A stretch of DNA of 64,000 nt from contig NZ_CP009458.1 of the NCBI RefSeq assembly GCF_000758305.1, forward strand, positions 4,278,001 through 4,342,000, written 5' to 3'. Within the stretch, counting starts at the first letter, position 1. Each line of letters starts with the position of its first letter. The DNA is from Cedecea neteri. GTDB taxonomy: Bacteria; Pseudomonadota; Gammaproteobacteria; Enterobacterales; Enterobacteriaceae. Positions 51,953 to 62,040 of the stretch are shown piece after piece. The notes beneath the pieces were generated by a model, which searched no databases, was not told the origin of the DNA, and saw only the letters and a list, made by a program, of their open reading frames with translations. Both the position numbers and the translations under genes were made by a program.

Positions 51953-54160
51953 TTAACAGTCAAAAAATAGTTCGCACATTCGAATAATTTTATTGTTACT
52001 TTTTTCTATAAAGGCATCCAGTGGCAGCTCTGGCAAACCAATAACAAAATCAATTTCACCACCTGAATAGACGCCTATAATTTGTTGCCGAGTCGTAACA
52101 TGATTTATTTCTTTTTGCCTCAGCACAGAGCTAATTGACTGCAACGCATTTACATCGCCGCAAAAAATCGAGTCGTTGGAAGCAAATATCAAATTCTTAT
52201 TAGAACGCTGATATATCTTATGAACTTTCTTTTCATCGACGACTTCTCCCATGCAAGTATCAAAAGAAAGGGTTTTAGACAGATTAAAGCCATCATGCCC
52301 CCCAATAAAAGTAATGCCACGCTTAAGTATATTTCCATCGTTACCCGAGGAGACACCAGTCTCTACAGTAAAAGGTCCAGTTGATATACCAATCAAATTA
52401 TTGCTGAACAACGCTGAAGGCCGTTTTATATCACTACGATGATGAATCCCTTTACTATCAATGAAAAATTGTGTTGATGTATCCTTTGAAATATTGTAAG
52501 CACATACATCATTGCTTCTTACATTTAAATTCTTGCAGAGATCAGCATAAAAAATATTTTTATTTTCCATCGCTAGCAACGGTGCATTTTTAGCAAATGC
52601 ATCGAAATATATTGATTGAAAATTACCTGAGCTATCAAGTGTGGCATACAATGGCAAATTAAATTTTTGATCATCTATATTTAACTTACCTGAAGAATAC
52701 CACATTCGATCATTAATAGAAGGCAATCGCCATAGTTTAGATGAAAAATTAAGATAGTCCTTAATTTCTCTTTTGCTCGAAAAATCAGCGATATAAGGCG
52801 AAGGATTCTCTGACAGTAAGCTAATTCCAAAACCGAACTCTGGATTTGTTGCACCAGCGATATCGAAAACAGTCGGCCATACATCCAACAACGATCCAAG
52901 ACTATTGTTTTTTTGGGGTACAATGCCTTTTTTTATAATAACGAAACGGTTTTTTCGAGAATCTTCATTGGCAGTAAGAATTTTACTTGCATCATTTTCC
53001 ATCATGTAATGGTCAGAAACCAGAACAATAATTGTTTTATCAAACCATTTGCTCTGAGAAATTTTAGCAATAAAATCTGAAAGTAAATAATCTGAACATG
53101 CTACTGAACGCAGCATATCATTATCAAAGTGATTAGATATTTTTTCTTCACATGTCTGCAAAAATGTTCCAGATGGCGGATGGGTATTAACTGTTAATAA
53201 AGATAATAAAAACGGCTTGCCTGATATACTAAATTTTTCGAATTCATTATAGGCATGTTCGAGTAATACATCATCGTGCACACCCCAACCACTGATTTGT
53301 TCCTGACTGGCCAGATTGTTATCAAGAAAATATTGTTTATCGTGCTGATTTATCCAACCGTGTTGAGCAAAAAATTTATCTCCGCCGGCAAACTCTTTAT
53401 CGCTTCCGCGAATAAATTCTGTGATGTAATTTTTTTTCTCGAACCATGTTGCCACACAATCAGCACCACGCAAAAAATGTGAAATGCTATTACCAGAATT
53501 TCCCTGTGCTAATACAAGTGGTATAGCACATTGAGTATTAACGATGCCAGCCATTGTCCATCCCATACCTGGTGTTTGCTGGACATTAGTGAACTCTATA
53601 TTTTTATCAGCAATTTCACTTAAACGAGGTGTGTAATTTTTTCCCCCAAGAGATTGAAATGTACGTTCAAGGCTCTCAGCATAAATAAAAACATAATTAT
53701 ACCGCTCACTGACTTCTGGGTTTAGCGACTTATAGTGGTTTTCAACTTTACTACCATCGCCTTGAGAAAGATCTTTTATTGAACTTATGACGTTAGAAAA
53801 AAAGACCGTTTGATTAGCTGTTAATAAAAGAGCAAAGAACATGATGGAAATAAAGTGATTATCGAAAGTTTTTTTATTCTTTGCTATCTTAAATGATACA
53901 AAAACAAACACTGCCATACTTATTAAAAAAACACAGGAAGTTAAAATCTTCCATTTTATATCATCCAAGGAAACGCCATGTGTGGTATTTAGGATATGAT
54001 AATAAACCGCATCAGTAACGCCTTGTCCTGTAAATAAATTACTAGTGTACCAAAAAGCATAAATGAGGATAAACAAGGATGTTATTATCACTTTTGTTTT
54101 TATTAATTTTCTTGATAATAATGTTAAAAAAACCAGAGTCAAAACAAAAATAAAATTCAT
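51953..54160 (-). CDS. OpgB/LtaS-like phosphoglycerol transferase (sulfatase superfamily)
   Basis: 735-residue membrane enzyme with four N-terminal membrane segments (within residues 1-130), an extracytoplasmic alkaline-phosphatase-type domain (about 150-450) and a further ~280-residue C-terminal domain. FIYAESLERTF, GWTMAGIVNTQC with the likely Thr nucleophile, and VSDHYMMEND with metal ligands resemble OpgB, which moves phosphoglycerol to periplasmic glucans. Its place at the end of an O-antigen locus suggests that it decorates the O chain or a related glycan instead. The gene is AT-rich and stands alone between hisI and wzz; E. coli K-12 has no such gene here. Confidence 0.82.
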   Translation of the reverse strand: MNFIFVLTLVFLTLLSRKLIKTKVIITSLFILIYAFWYTSNLFTGQGVTDAVYYHILNTTHGVSLDDIKWKILTSCVFLISMAVFVFVSFKIAKNKKTFDNHFISIMFFALLLTANQTVFFSNVISSIKDLSQGDGSKVENHYKSLNPEVSERYNYVFIYAESLERTFQSLGGKNYTPRLSEIADKNIEFTNVQQTPGMGWTMAGIVNTQCAIPLVLAQGNSGNSISHFLRGADCVATWFEKKNYITEFIRGSDKEFAGGDKFFAQHGWINQHDKQYFLDNNLASQEQISGWGVHDDVLLEHAYNEFEKFSISGKPFLLSLLTVNTHPPSGTFLQTCEEKISNHFDNDMLRSVACSDYLLSDFIAKISQSKWFDKTIIVLVSDHYMMENDASKILTANEDSRKNRFVIIKKGIVPQKNNSLGSLLDVWPTVFDIAGATNPEFGFGISLLSENPSPYIADFSSKREIKDYLNFSSKLWRLPSINDRMWYSSGKLNIDDQKFNLPLYATLDSSGNFQSIYFDAFAKNAPLLAMENKNIFYADLCKNLNVRSNDVCAYNISKDTSTQFFIDSKGIHHRSDIKRPSALFSNNLIGISTGPFTVETGVSSGNDGNILKRGITFIGGHDGFNLSKTLSFDTCMGEVVDEKKVHKIYQRSNKNLIFASNDSIFCGDVNALQSISSVLRQKEINHVTTRQQIIGVYSGGEIDFVIGLPELPLDAFIEKSNNKIIRMCELFFDC

Positions 54161-54255
54161 TATTAGCTCAATGCAATATAAATAGTGTTATCTGCGAGGA
54201 GTGATGAATGCTATGCTTTCTAAATCAAGAGGCATAGCAATTCATTTAATGATAC

Positions 54256-55254
54256 TCAAGAATTTTTTTTATAGCTTTGTAGTGCAGTTCTTAAGAATAC
54301 TGTACTCGCGCCAACAAAAATTCCCAACAATGCTGCTATAGCTAAGATTAGCCCTTTTTTAGGACCATCTTTATGGACGGGTAGTGTCGGCTTCATGACG
54401 TAGCGGAACGCATAGGTCGTTTCCGGCGTCGATTTCAAGTCACTGACAGCAAGCAACGCTTGGCGGGCGTTAAAGTATGAGTTGTCTAAAGGTAGTGGGC
54501 GGGAAGCTTCATTTTTTATCATCGAAGCAAGTGCCTCGCTGCCCAGAACAAACAAGGTGTCCTGCGACAAGGTTTCTGCCTGCGAGACCACCGGCTTAGT
54601 AATATTGGACTGTTGAGCGACAATCAGCGCCTGGTTCAGCTCATCCAGACGTTTTTGTTGTTTCTCTTTAGCCACTTTTTCTTTGGCTGTTAGCTGTTCT
54701 TTTAAGCTATCAATTTTTGAGTTGATCGATGACTTCAGGTCATCATCAAGCTCGCTCACCGCTCTCTTATTGAGCTGCTGCAGATAGACATTTAACGTTT
54801 TCTGTGCCTGCTCTGCGGAGTTGGCTACATAGCTTACTTTTAGTGGCAGAGGCTGATCATTACTCACGGGTTCAATGGTTAATTTTTCGGGTTTCTCCTG
54901 GTTACCCAACTGTTCAGAAAGGGCTGAAATAGCGGAGTTAAAACGCCCAAAGAAGCGTTGTTGCACATCAATCAGCGTCGGGGCACTGTCTGGATGCTGA
55001 ATACTCAGAACGTTCATCGCGTTGCTATAGTTAGAAACTTGGCCGGCATCCGGCAAAGTAACGATGGCTGATGATGTCCATTTTTCTTTAGCGACAAATA
55101 AATATGCAATAGCGCAAACGATGAAGATAACAATAAAGATAGAAATTATTTTTTTACCACGCCAAAGCTGCATTAAAAGATCGATTAGATCGATAGATTC
55201 TTCGATCTGACTTTCAGCGCGAACCTTAGTCAAATTGGTATTATTTGTGTTCAT
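54256..55254 (-). CDS. wzz: O-antigen chain-length determinant Wzz
   Basis: Polysaccharide co-polymerase that sets the modal length of O chains. About 332 residues from the ATG at 55254 (AGGG upstream); an ATG 30 bases earlier has a poor site. It has two membrane segments, near the N-terminus after IDLIDLLMQLWRGKK and near the C-terminus (GLILAIAALLGIFVGASTVF), with a large periplasmic coiled-coil-rich domain between. The Pro-rich YVMKPTLPVHKDGPKKG before the second segment is typical. Confidence 0.93.
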   Translation of the reverse strand: MNTNNTNLTKVRAESQIEESIDLIDLLMQLWRGKKIISIFIVIFIVCAIAYLFVAKEKWTSSAIVTLPDAGQVSNYSNAMNVLSIQHPDSAPTLIDVQQRFFGRFNSAISALSEQLGNQEKPEKLTIEPVSNDQPLPLKVSYVANSAEQAQKTLNVYLQQLNKRAVSELDDDLKSSINSKIDSLKEQLTAKEKVAKEKQQKRLDELNQALIVAQQSNITKPVVSQAETLSQDTLFVLGSEALASMIKNEASRPLPLDNSYFNARQALLAVSDLKSTPETTYAFRYVMKPTLPVHKDGPKKGLILAIAALLGIFVGASTVFLRTALQSYKKNS

Positions 55255-55390
55255 ATTAACCCTAGGAGTTTCTTGATTTTCCATACTTCAAAGAGATTAG
55301 AGATATTTGATATTACTAAAAATAAAACTGCCACACCACTTTATAACTAAATAAATCTGGCCATAAAATATCTAATCATGCACATTATAT

Positions 55391-55418
55391 AAAAAGGGTC
55401 CCCAAAAGGACCCTTTAT
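55391..55418 (-). terminator. Terminator of gnd
   Basis: Stem AAAGGGTCC / GGACCCTTT, 23 bases past the gnd stop; the minus-strand RNA ends UUUUU. Confidence 0.85.
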
Positions 55419-55440
55419 CACTAACTTTTAGATTTTAGAA

Positions 55441-56850
55441 TTAATCTAACCATTCAGTGTGGAACACACCTTCTTTATCAGTACGTTTATAGGTATGCGC
55501 CCCGAAGTAGTCACGCTGAGCCTGGATAAGGTTAGCCGGCAGCACGGCAGCACGGTAGCTGTCGTAGTAAGCAATCGCAGCGGAGAAAGTCGGGGTTGGG
55601 ATACCATTCTGCACAGCGTAAGAAATCACATCGCGCAGGGCCTGCTGGTAATCATCGGCAATTTTCTTGAAGTAAGGTGCCAACAGCAGGTTTGCAATAG
55701 CCGGGGTTTCAGCATAGGCATCGGTAATTTTCTGCAGGAACTGGGCACGAATGATGCAGCCCGCGCGGAAGATCTTCGCGATCTCACCGTAGTTCAGGTC
55801 CCAGTTGTTCTCTTCAGATGCAGCACGCAGCTGGGAGAAGCCCTGAGCATAAGAAACGATTTTACCCAGGTACAGTGCGCGACGAACTTTCTCGCTGAAC
55901 TCAGCTTTGTCACCGGTGAATGGCTTAGCCTGCGGGCCACTCAGAACCTTAGATGCCGCAACACGCTGCTCTTTCAGAGAAGAGATATAGCGAGCGAATA
56001 CTGATTCGGTGATCAGGGACAGCGGCTCGCCGAGGTCCAGGGAGCTTTGGCTGGTCCATTTGCCGGTGCCTTTGTTGGCCGCTTCGTCCAAAATCACATC
56101 AACCAGGTATTTCCCGTCTTCATCTTTCTTAGTGAAGATGTCTTTGGTGATGTCGATCAGGTAGCTGCTCAGCTCACCTTTATTCCACTCGGTGAAGGTT
56201 TCTGCCAACTCTTCATTGGACAGGTCCAGACCGTGTTTCAGCAGGGAATACGCTTCTGCGATCAGCTGCATGTCACCGTATTCAATGCCGTTGTGAACCA
56301 TTTTAACGTAGTGACCGGCGCCGTCAGGCCCGATGTAAGTTACGCATGGCTCGCCGTCTTCAGCAATCGCAGCAATTTTGGTCAGAATTGGCGCAACCAG
56401 TTCGTAAGCGTCTTTCTGGCCGCCAGGCATGATGGATGGGCCTTTCAGAGCGCCCTCTTCACCGCCGGAAACACCGGTTCCGATGAAGTTGAAGCCTTCG
56501 GCAGACAGGTCACGGTTACGACGAATGGTGTCCTGGTAGAAGGTGTTGCCGCCATCAATGATGATGTCGCCTTTATCCAGATAAGGTTTCAGAGAGTCGA
56601 TTGCTGCATCGGTGCCAGCACCCGCCTGCACCATTAACAGGATACGACGCGGGGTTTCGAGAGATTCAACGAACTCTTTCACTGTGTAATAAGGAACCAG
56701 CTTCTTACCTGGGTTCTCTGCGACGACTTCTTCAGTCTTCTCACGGGAGCGGTTGAATACGGAAACGGTATAGCCACGGCTTTCGATGTTCAGCGCCAGG
56801 TTGCGCCCCATCACGGCCATACCAACAACGCCGATCTGCTGCTTGGACAT
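55441..56850 (-). CDS. gnd: 6-phosphogluconate dehydrogenase
   Basis: 469-residue oxidative pentose-phosphate enzyme yielding ribulose 5-phosphate, CO2 and NADPH. N-terminal Rossmann motif GVVGMAVMGRNLALN, catalytic GAGHYVKMVHNGIEY (Lys and Asn), and the long helical C-terminal domain. It is the classical conserved flank of enterobacterial O-antigen loci, and transfer of serotype genes often carries gnd along. A 140-base leader separates it from manB. Confidence 0.97.
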   Translation of the reverse strand: MSKQQIGVVGMAVMGRNLALNIESRGYTVSVFNRSREKTEEVVAENPGKKLVPYYTVKEFVESLETPRRILLMVQAGAGTDAAIDSLKPYLDKGDIIIDGGNTFYQDTIRRNRDLSAEGFNFIGTGVSGGEEGALKGPSIMPGGQKDAYELVAPILTKIAAIAEDGEPCVTYIGPDGAGHYVKMVHNGIEYGDMQLIAEAYSLLKHGLDLSNEELAETFTEWNKGELSSYLIDITKDIFTKKDEDGKYLVDVILDEAANKGTGKWTSQSSLDLGEPLSLITESVFARYISSLKEQRVAASKVLSGPQAKPFTGDKAEFSEKVRRALYLGKIVSYAQGFSQLRAASEENNWDLNYGEIAKIFRAGCIIRAQFLQKITDAYAETPAIANLLLAPYFKKIADDYQQALRDVISYAVQNGIPTPTFSAAIAYYDSYRAAVLPANLIQAQRDYFGAHTYKRTDKEGVFHTEWLD

Positions 56851-56990
56851 TACATACTCCTGTCAGGTGTGCTCACCGCGCCCTACACGCGGCTTGAAAT
56901 GTGGCATTGATGTTAACTCACCTTATGGGCTCTGGGTAGAGTTTGATACAACTCACATAGTAAAGAGCACAGAGTTAGAAAACGTAAAAT

Positions 56991-58364
56991 TCACTTCTGG
57001 CGTAACAAGCCTAAAACTTCAGCAGTTTTTTGCTTCATCAATGCTTCATCCCCGCGAGACTCTACGTTCAGGCGCACCACCGGCTCGGTGTTAGAGCTGC
57101 GCAGGTTGAAACGCCAGTCGCCAAACGCCATGCTGATGCCGTCCGTGTGGTCAATCTCTTCCGCGTGTGGGCCAAAATGCGCGCGTACCCGCTCTATCGC
57201 CTCTGCCGGGGTTTTCAGCTTGCTGTTGATTTCGCCGCTTGCCGGCCACGCCGCCATGCGATCCTCCACCAGTTCACCCAACGTTTTACCCTTCAGGCAC
57301 AGCAGCTCGGTCACCAGCAGCCACGGGATCATCCCGCTGTCGCAGTAGGCAAAGTCACGGAAATAGTGATGTGCACTCATCTCCCCGCCGTAAATCGCAT
57401 CCTCTTCACGCATACGCTCCTTGATAAACGCATGTCCGGTTTTCGACATCACCGGCTGCCCCCCCGCACGCTCGACGATATCGACCGTGTTCCACGCCAG
57501 GCGCGGATCGTGAATGATTTTCGCCCCAGGCTGTTTTTCGAGGAACGCCGCCGCCAGCAGGCCGACGATGTAGTAGCCCTCAATAAACCGCCCTTTCTCG
57601 TCGAACAGGAAGCAGCGGTCAAAATCCCCGTCAAAAGCGATGCCCATATCGGCCCCGTGCGCAATCACCGCGTCGCGGGTATCGGCGCGGCATTCCGGCA
57701 GCAGCGGGTTAGGGATCCCGTTCGGGAAATTGCCGTCCGGCGTGTTGTGCACCTTTACAAACGTCAGCGGGACATTCAGCGCCTTAAAGCGAGCCTCGAT
57801 AGCATCCACAATCGGGCCGGCCGCACCGTTGCCGGAGTTGACCACCAGCTTCAGCGGCTTGATGTGGCTGACGTTGATGTAGGAGAACAGATGGTCGAGA
57901 TAAGCGTCCACCACCGACACCTTCTGGTAGCTGCCGCGCACCGCCTCATTCACCGGCGGGAAGTCGTTGGCTTCCGCCAGCCGCTGCACGTCACGCAGGC
58001 CGGTGTCGCCGCTGATGGGGCGAGCCCCCTGGCGCACCAGTTTCATGCCGTTGTAGTCCATCGGGTTGTGGCTGGCGGTCACTTCGATGCCGCCGTCCAC
58101 GTTCAGGTGCCAGGTGGCAAAGTAAATCTCTTCGGTGCCGGACAGGCCGATATCCAGCACGTCCACGCCCGCGTCCTGCAGGCCCCGCGCCAGCGCCTGC
58201 TTCAGCGATTCACTGGTCAGGCGCACGTCGCCGCCCAGCACGATGGTTTTCGGTTTCAGGTACTCGCCGTAGGCACGGCCGATGCGCCAGGCGATGTCTT
58301 CATTCAGTTCGTCGCCCAGGCGACCGCGGATGTCATAAGCTTTAAAACAGGTCAGTTGCTGCAT
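56991..58364 (-). CDS. manB: Phosphomannomutase ManB (CpsG)
   Basis: 457-residue alpha-phosphohexomutase converting mannose 6-phosphate to mannose 1-phosphate for GDP-mannose. The phosphoserine loop TASHNPMDYNGMK, metal loop DGDFDR and sugar loop GGEMSAHHYF are visible. The start at 58364 gives the homologue N-terminus MQQLTCFKAYDIRG; a longer frame adds 12 residues. It lies 74 bases behind manC on the same strand. GC-rich compared with the O-antigen core. Long antisense frames across it are composition artefacts. Confidence 0.95.
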   Translation of the reverse strand: MQQLTCFKAYDIRGRLGDELNEDIAWRIGRAYGEYLKPKTIVLGGDVRLTSESLKQALARGLQDAGVDVLDIGLSGTEEIYFATWHLNVDGGIEVTASHNPMDYNGMKLVRQGARPISGDTGLRDVQRLAEANDFPPVNEAVRGSYQKVSVVDAYLDHLFSYINVSHIKPLKLVVNSGNGAAGPIVDAIEARFKALNVPLTFVKVHNTPDGNFPNGIPNPLLPECRADTRDAVIAHGADMGIAFDGDFDRCFLFDEKGRFIEGYYIVGLLAAAFLEKQPGAKIIHDPRLAWNTVDIVERAGGQPVMSKTGHAFIKERMREEDAIYGGEMSAHHYFRDFAYCDSGMIPWLLVTELLCLKGKTLGELVEDRMAAWPASGEINSKLKTPAEAIERVRAHFGPHAEEIDHTDGISMAFGDWRFNLRSSNTEPVVRLNVESRGDEALMKQKTAEVLGLLRQK

Positions 58365-58438
58365 GATTTCGCTCCTTCGGGCAACAGTTACCCAACCCAC
58401 GGGTTCTTGGCCCGTGGAGCATGTTTTTTAGTCAGGGA

Positions 58439-59878
58439 TTAAATACGTCCGTAGCGATCCTGGAAGCGGACGATGTCGTCTTCTTCCAGATAGGTGCCGG
58501 AGCGAACCTCAATCAGGTCGAGGGGGATTTTGCCGGGGTTTTCCAGACAGTGGGTCATGCCGAGCGGAATGTAGATAGACTCGTTTTCGCCCAACAGCTT
58601 AATCTCATCCCCCAGCGTCACTTTGGCGGTGCCCGCCACCACAATCCAGTGCTCGGCGCGGTGGTGGTGCATTTGTAGCGACAGGCCCTCACCCGGTTTG
58701 ACCGACAGTCTCTTCACCTGGTAACGCTCCCCGGCGTCGATGGAGTCGTATTTCCCCCACGGGCGGTAAACTTCACGGTGGGTCAGATGTTCGCAGCGGT
58801 CATTATTTTTCAATTTCTCGACTATTTTTTTTACATCCTGGACGTGATCACGATCGGCAATCAGCACCGCATCTTTGGTCTGCACCACCACCAGGTTTTT
58901 TACGCCCACGGTAGTGACCAGACCAGATTCGGCATAGACGTAGCTGTTTTCGGTTTCGTGACTGATGACGTCGCCGTGATGCACGTTCCCTTCCGGGCTT
59001 TTGGCGCTGATTTCCCACAGCGAGGACCAGGAGCCCACATCGCTCCAGCCGGCATCCATCGGTACCACCACTGCATCGGCGGTTTTTTCCATCACCGCAT
59101 AGTCGATAGACTCATCCGGGCAGGCCAGGAACGCCTGCTCGTCCACGCGGACAAAATCCAGATCCGGATCAACGCCCGCCATGGCTTTTTCACAGGCATC
59201 CAGAATGTCGGGGCGGAACTTCGCCAGCTCTTCCAGATAGCGATCCGCACGGAACAGGAACATGCCGCTGTTCCAGTAGTATTCACCGCTGGCGATATAA
59301 GACTGAGCAGTTTCAAGATCGGGTTTTTCAACAAATTGAGCCACTTCAAACACATCGTTAGATGTATTAAAACCACTTGGTTCCCCACGACGGATATAGC
59401 CGTACCCCGTCTCAGCCTTATTAGGAACAATGCCAAAAGTTACAAGCTTGCCTTTTTCTGCATGTGGCATCGCCTTGTAAACAGAGTCAAGAAAAGCGGA
59501 TTCATCCTGGATAACATGATCGGCCGCTAGCACTAGTATAAGTGCATTACCAGTAGAATCTGTGCGCAGAGCCGCCAATGCAGCCAGTGCAATAGCAGGA
59601 GCCGTGTTTCTACCAACGGGTTCAAGAATAATGTTTTTGGTGAGCTTATCCATCTGACGGAGTTGTTCCGCAACGATGAACCGGTGTTGCTCGTTACAAA
59701 TGACAACGGGACTTTCACACTCCAAAGACTGAAGCCTATTAATCGTCGATTGCAACATCGTTAGCTCACCATCCAGACAAAGAAATTGTTTTGGAAAGAG
59801 AACTCGAGAAAGTGGCCATAAGCGGCTACCAGAGCCACCAGCCATAATGACAGGAAATAATGACATAATAGTACTCAT
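58439..59878 (-). CDS. manC: Mannose-1-phosphate guanylyltransferase ManC (CpsB)
   Basis: 479-residue type II bifunctional enzyme making GDP-mannose. The N-terminal nucleotidyltransferase (about 1-350) has VIMAGGSGSRLWPLSR and FVEKPDLETA. The C-terminal mannose-6-phosphate isomerase-like cupin (about 360-479) has RPWGKYDSID and LQMHHHRAEHWIV. Its ATG overlaps the stop of the upstream glycosyltransferase as ATGA; a second ATG at 59866 is possible. Base composition changes inside the gene at about 59,280: the 5' third is clearly more AT-rich than the rest. Confidence 0.95.
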   Translation of the reverse strand: MSTIMSLFPVIMAGGSGSRLWPLSRVLFPKQFLCLDGELTMLQSTINRLQSLECESPVVICNEQHRFIVAEQLRQMDKLTKNIILEPVGRNTAPAIALAALAALRTDSTGNALILVLAADHVIQDESAFLDSVYKAMPHAEKGKLVTFGIVPNKAETGYGYIRRGEPSGFNTSNDVFEVAQFVEKPDLETAQSYIASGEYYWNSGMFLFRADRYLEELAKFRPDILDACEKAMAGVDPDLDFVRVDEQAFLACPDESIDYAVMEKTADAVVVPMDAGWSDVGSWSSLWEISAKSPEGNVHHGDVISHETENSYVYAESGLVTTVGVKNLVVVQTKDAVLIADRDHVQDVKKIVEKLKNNDRCEHLTHREVYRPWGKYDSIDAGERYQVKRLSVKPGEGLSLQMHHHRAEHWIVVAGTAKVTLGDEIKLLGENESIYIPLGMTHCLENPGKIPLDLIEVRSGTYLEEDDIVRFQDRYGRI

Positions 59879-60984
59879 TTCAATGTTGAATATAAATTAA
59901 TTATATTCTTAACCATTAGTTCTTTTGTAAACATGGTATCAAATCTAGCTTTTGCACCTTCACTGTACTCTTGATGCCTTTCTATAACTGTAACAATTCC
60001 TTTAGCAAGGGCTTGAGCATCATTTGGCTTAACCACAATTCCAGTTTCATTATGCTGGTTAACCCATGCCACACCACTTCGTGGAATACTCGTTGAAACG
60101 AGGGGTTTTGAGAAACTCATGGCCTCAAGCTGAACAACACCAAATGCCTCTGATTCATGAATTGAAGGCAAACAGAATACATCACAAGCTTTATAGTATG
60201 ATGCCAGGTCAGAGTAATTAATACTACCAAGAAGAATTACTTTAGATGAAAGATTTTCTTTAGTCACTTTATCTTTCAACGTGTCAATTAATGGCCCTGT
60301 ACCACCAATTAAAATGACATAATCCTGCGGTAACGCTCTCGCAGCATCAATTAAATATTCCATCCCTTTATAATAGACGAGCCGGCCTAACGAAAAAACA
60401 ATTTTTTTATTTTTATAACGTTCTCTAATATCATGTTCCAACTTTTCATTTAGGGGCATGCATTGTGTATCTACACCGATAGGAATACATGTAATTTTAT
60501 TCTGATAATGTTGCAAAGTAGGAGATGACTGGCCGTAAATGGGACTCGTAACTATAATTTTCTCACATCTATCCAAAATCCATTTTTGTAGGGGATAAAA
60601 AAACATGAGAAGTTTTTTTTGTTTAACAATATCGCTATGCCAATGAAGAATAATTTTCCCTTTGGGTGGGAATAAAAACAAAGCAAGTACAGCCAAAGGA
60701 TTGGGAAGATGTACATGTATTACATCATATTGGTTTCTAATAGATCGCCAACGAGTAATAAATGAAAGTGATAATGGTGTTGAAAAAAGTTGCACTAATA
60801 ATTTCTGGCGATAAACTTTATATTTAAATTTTTCATCACCTTCTCTTCGACCAAAGGGATCTACGCAAAGAACGTCTACTGGCTTAACCTCATCCTTTGT
60901 AATACCCTCGCTTATGTCAAATGCAACCTGTTCAATTCCACCATGTACTGGAGGGTAGAATTTACTAACTTGTAACACCTTCAT
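59875..60984 (-). CDS. GT4-family glycosyltransferase (Wb-type)
   Basis: 369-residue cytosolic GT-B retaining transferase. The N-terminal glycine-rich FYPPVHGGIEQVAF and the C-terminal EX7E motif ESEAFGVVQLE (about 273-283) are diagnostic. Placed directly before manC in a locus that makes GDP-mannose, it may add mannose or a derived sugar to the O unit; the donor is not certain. AT-rich, starts right after the next glycosyltransferase gene stops. Confidence 0.88.
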   Translation of the reverse strand: MKVLQVSKFYPPVHGGIEQVAFDISEGITKDEVKPVDVLCVDPFGRREGDEKFKYKVYRQKLLVQLFSTPLSLSFITRWRSIRNQYDVIHVHLPNPLAVLALFLFPPKGKIILHWHSDIVKQKKLLMFFYPLQKWILDRCEKIIVTSPIYGQSSPTLQHYQNKITCIPIGVDTQCMPLNEKLEHDIRERYKNKKIVFSLGRLVYYKGMEYLIDAARALPQDYVILIGGTGPLIDTLKDKVTKENLSSKVILLGSINYSDLASYYKACDVFCLPSIHESEAFGVVQLEAMSFSKPLVSTSIPRSGVAWVNQHNETGIVVKPNDAQALAKGIVTVIERHQEYSEGAKARFDTMFTKELMVKNIINLYSTLK

Positions 60985-62040
60985 TTAAATATTCCTTTGC
61001 CCGATTACATCCAAAAGTTTGTCTATCACATCACTTACTTTAAATTCCTCAAGCCTATGATAACCATTGTGAATTAGGCCTGGAGCTATCTCTTCATAAT
61101 TGTTGATTAATTTATGCAATTTCTTAGTAAAATCCACCGCGTCTTCGGGGTTAAAATAATATGCCGCATCCCCGCAAACTTCCGGAATACTGGTACGGTC
61201 AGAAGCCATCACAGGACATCCTCTTTGCATTGCTTCCAGAGGTGGAAGACCAAACCCCTCATATAAAGAAGGGTAAACAAAAATTGAGGCTTCTTTATAT
61301 TTTAACTGTAATTCTTGATCAGAAAGATAGCCACAAAATATAATTTTTTCGTGCTGAGATAAATTTACCTTTGAAAAAGCCGTTCCTATACCACCAACCA
61401 CAATAAGTTTATAATCACTGATATCAGCTTTCAGGAACGCATCAATAACAAACTCAATATTTTTACGCGGCTCCAGCGTCCCTACTAATAGTATCTCATT
61501 ACGTCGTTCTGGAGCTGGGTTTCTTTCGCTCTGAAAATGCATACTCCAATCAACAGAATTCCTCAATACGGTTATTTTTTCTGAACTTACAGCTAGATAT
61601 TTCTCTATTTCAGATTTAGAAAAATCACTTACGGTAAAAATCCCACGGGCACATTTAGATTGAATGAAATAATTTATCTTATAAACCGCACGGTACAAGA
61701 AACGAAACCATTTAGGATATGCATATAGAGACATATCATGAATAGTAAAATAGCAATTTTTATAAAAAAAAGGTGACAGCCCAGTGAAACACAGCAGCAG
61801 TGGACTACCGATACTTTTCAAATAACGAGGAAGTTCAATCTGCTCCCAAAGGTGACCATTGCATTTTCCAACTTGTATAATGTTAAATTCCTGCCTCCAA
61901 CTGTCATCTATTAGCTCACAATTTGGCGTCACGAAGCAGACATCAGATATGTGCTTAGTTAACTCACGACATAATACTAATGCATATTGTTGCACGCCTG
62001 TTTTTCGCTGAGTTAAAAACCTAGCATTAACATAAATCAT
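60985..62040 (-). CDS. GT4-family glycosyltransferase, mannosyltransferase-like
   Basis: 351-residue GT-B transferase of the WbdA/WbaZ-type mannosyltransferase subgroup. KTGVQQYALVLCREL at the N-terminus, then LLVGTLEPRKNIEFVIDAF, and the EX7E motif EGFGLPPLE with AMQRGCPVMASDRTSIPEV. Overlaps the wzy stop as ATGA and abuts the next glycosyltransferase, so the three are one transcript. Confidence 0.88.
   Translation of the reverse strand: MIYVNARFLTQRKTGVQQYALVLCRELTKHISDVCFVTPNCELIDDSWRQEFNIIQVGKCNGHLWEQIELPRYLKSIGSPLLLCFTGLSPFFYKNCYFTIHDMSLYAYPKWFRFLYRAVYKINYFIQSKCARGIFTVSDFSKSEIEKYLAVSSEKITVLRNSVDWSMHFQSERNPAPERRNEILLVGTLEPRKNIEFVIDAFLKADISDYKLIVVGGIGTAFSKVNLSQHEKIIFCGYLSDQELQLKYKEASIFVYPSLYEGFGLPPLEAMQRGCPVMASDRTSIPEVCGDAAYYFNPEDAVDFTKKLHKLINNYEEIAPGLIHNGYHRLEEFKVSDVIDKLLDVIGQRNI

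Noticed and set aside
57030..58442. A 470-codon open frame antisense to manB
   Set aside because: manB is clearly coding on the other strand; the opposite frame stays open because of high third-position GC, and its translation is His/Arg/Gln-rich and unlike any protein.
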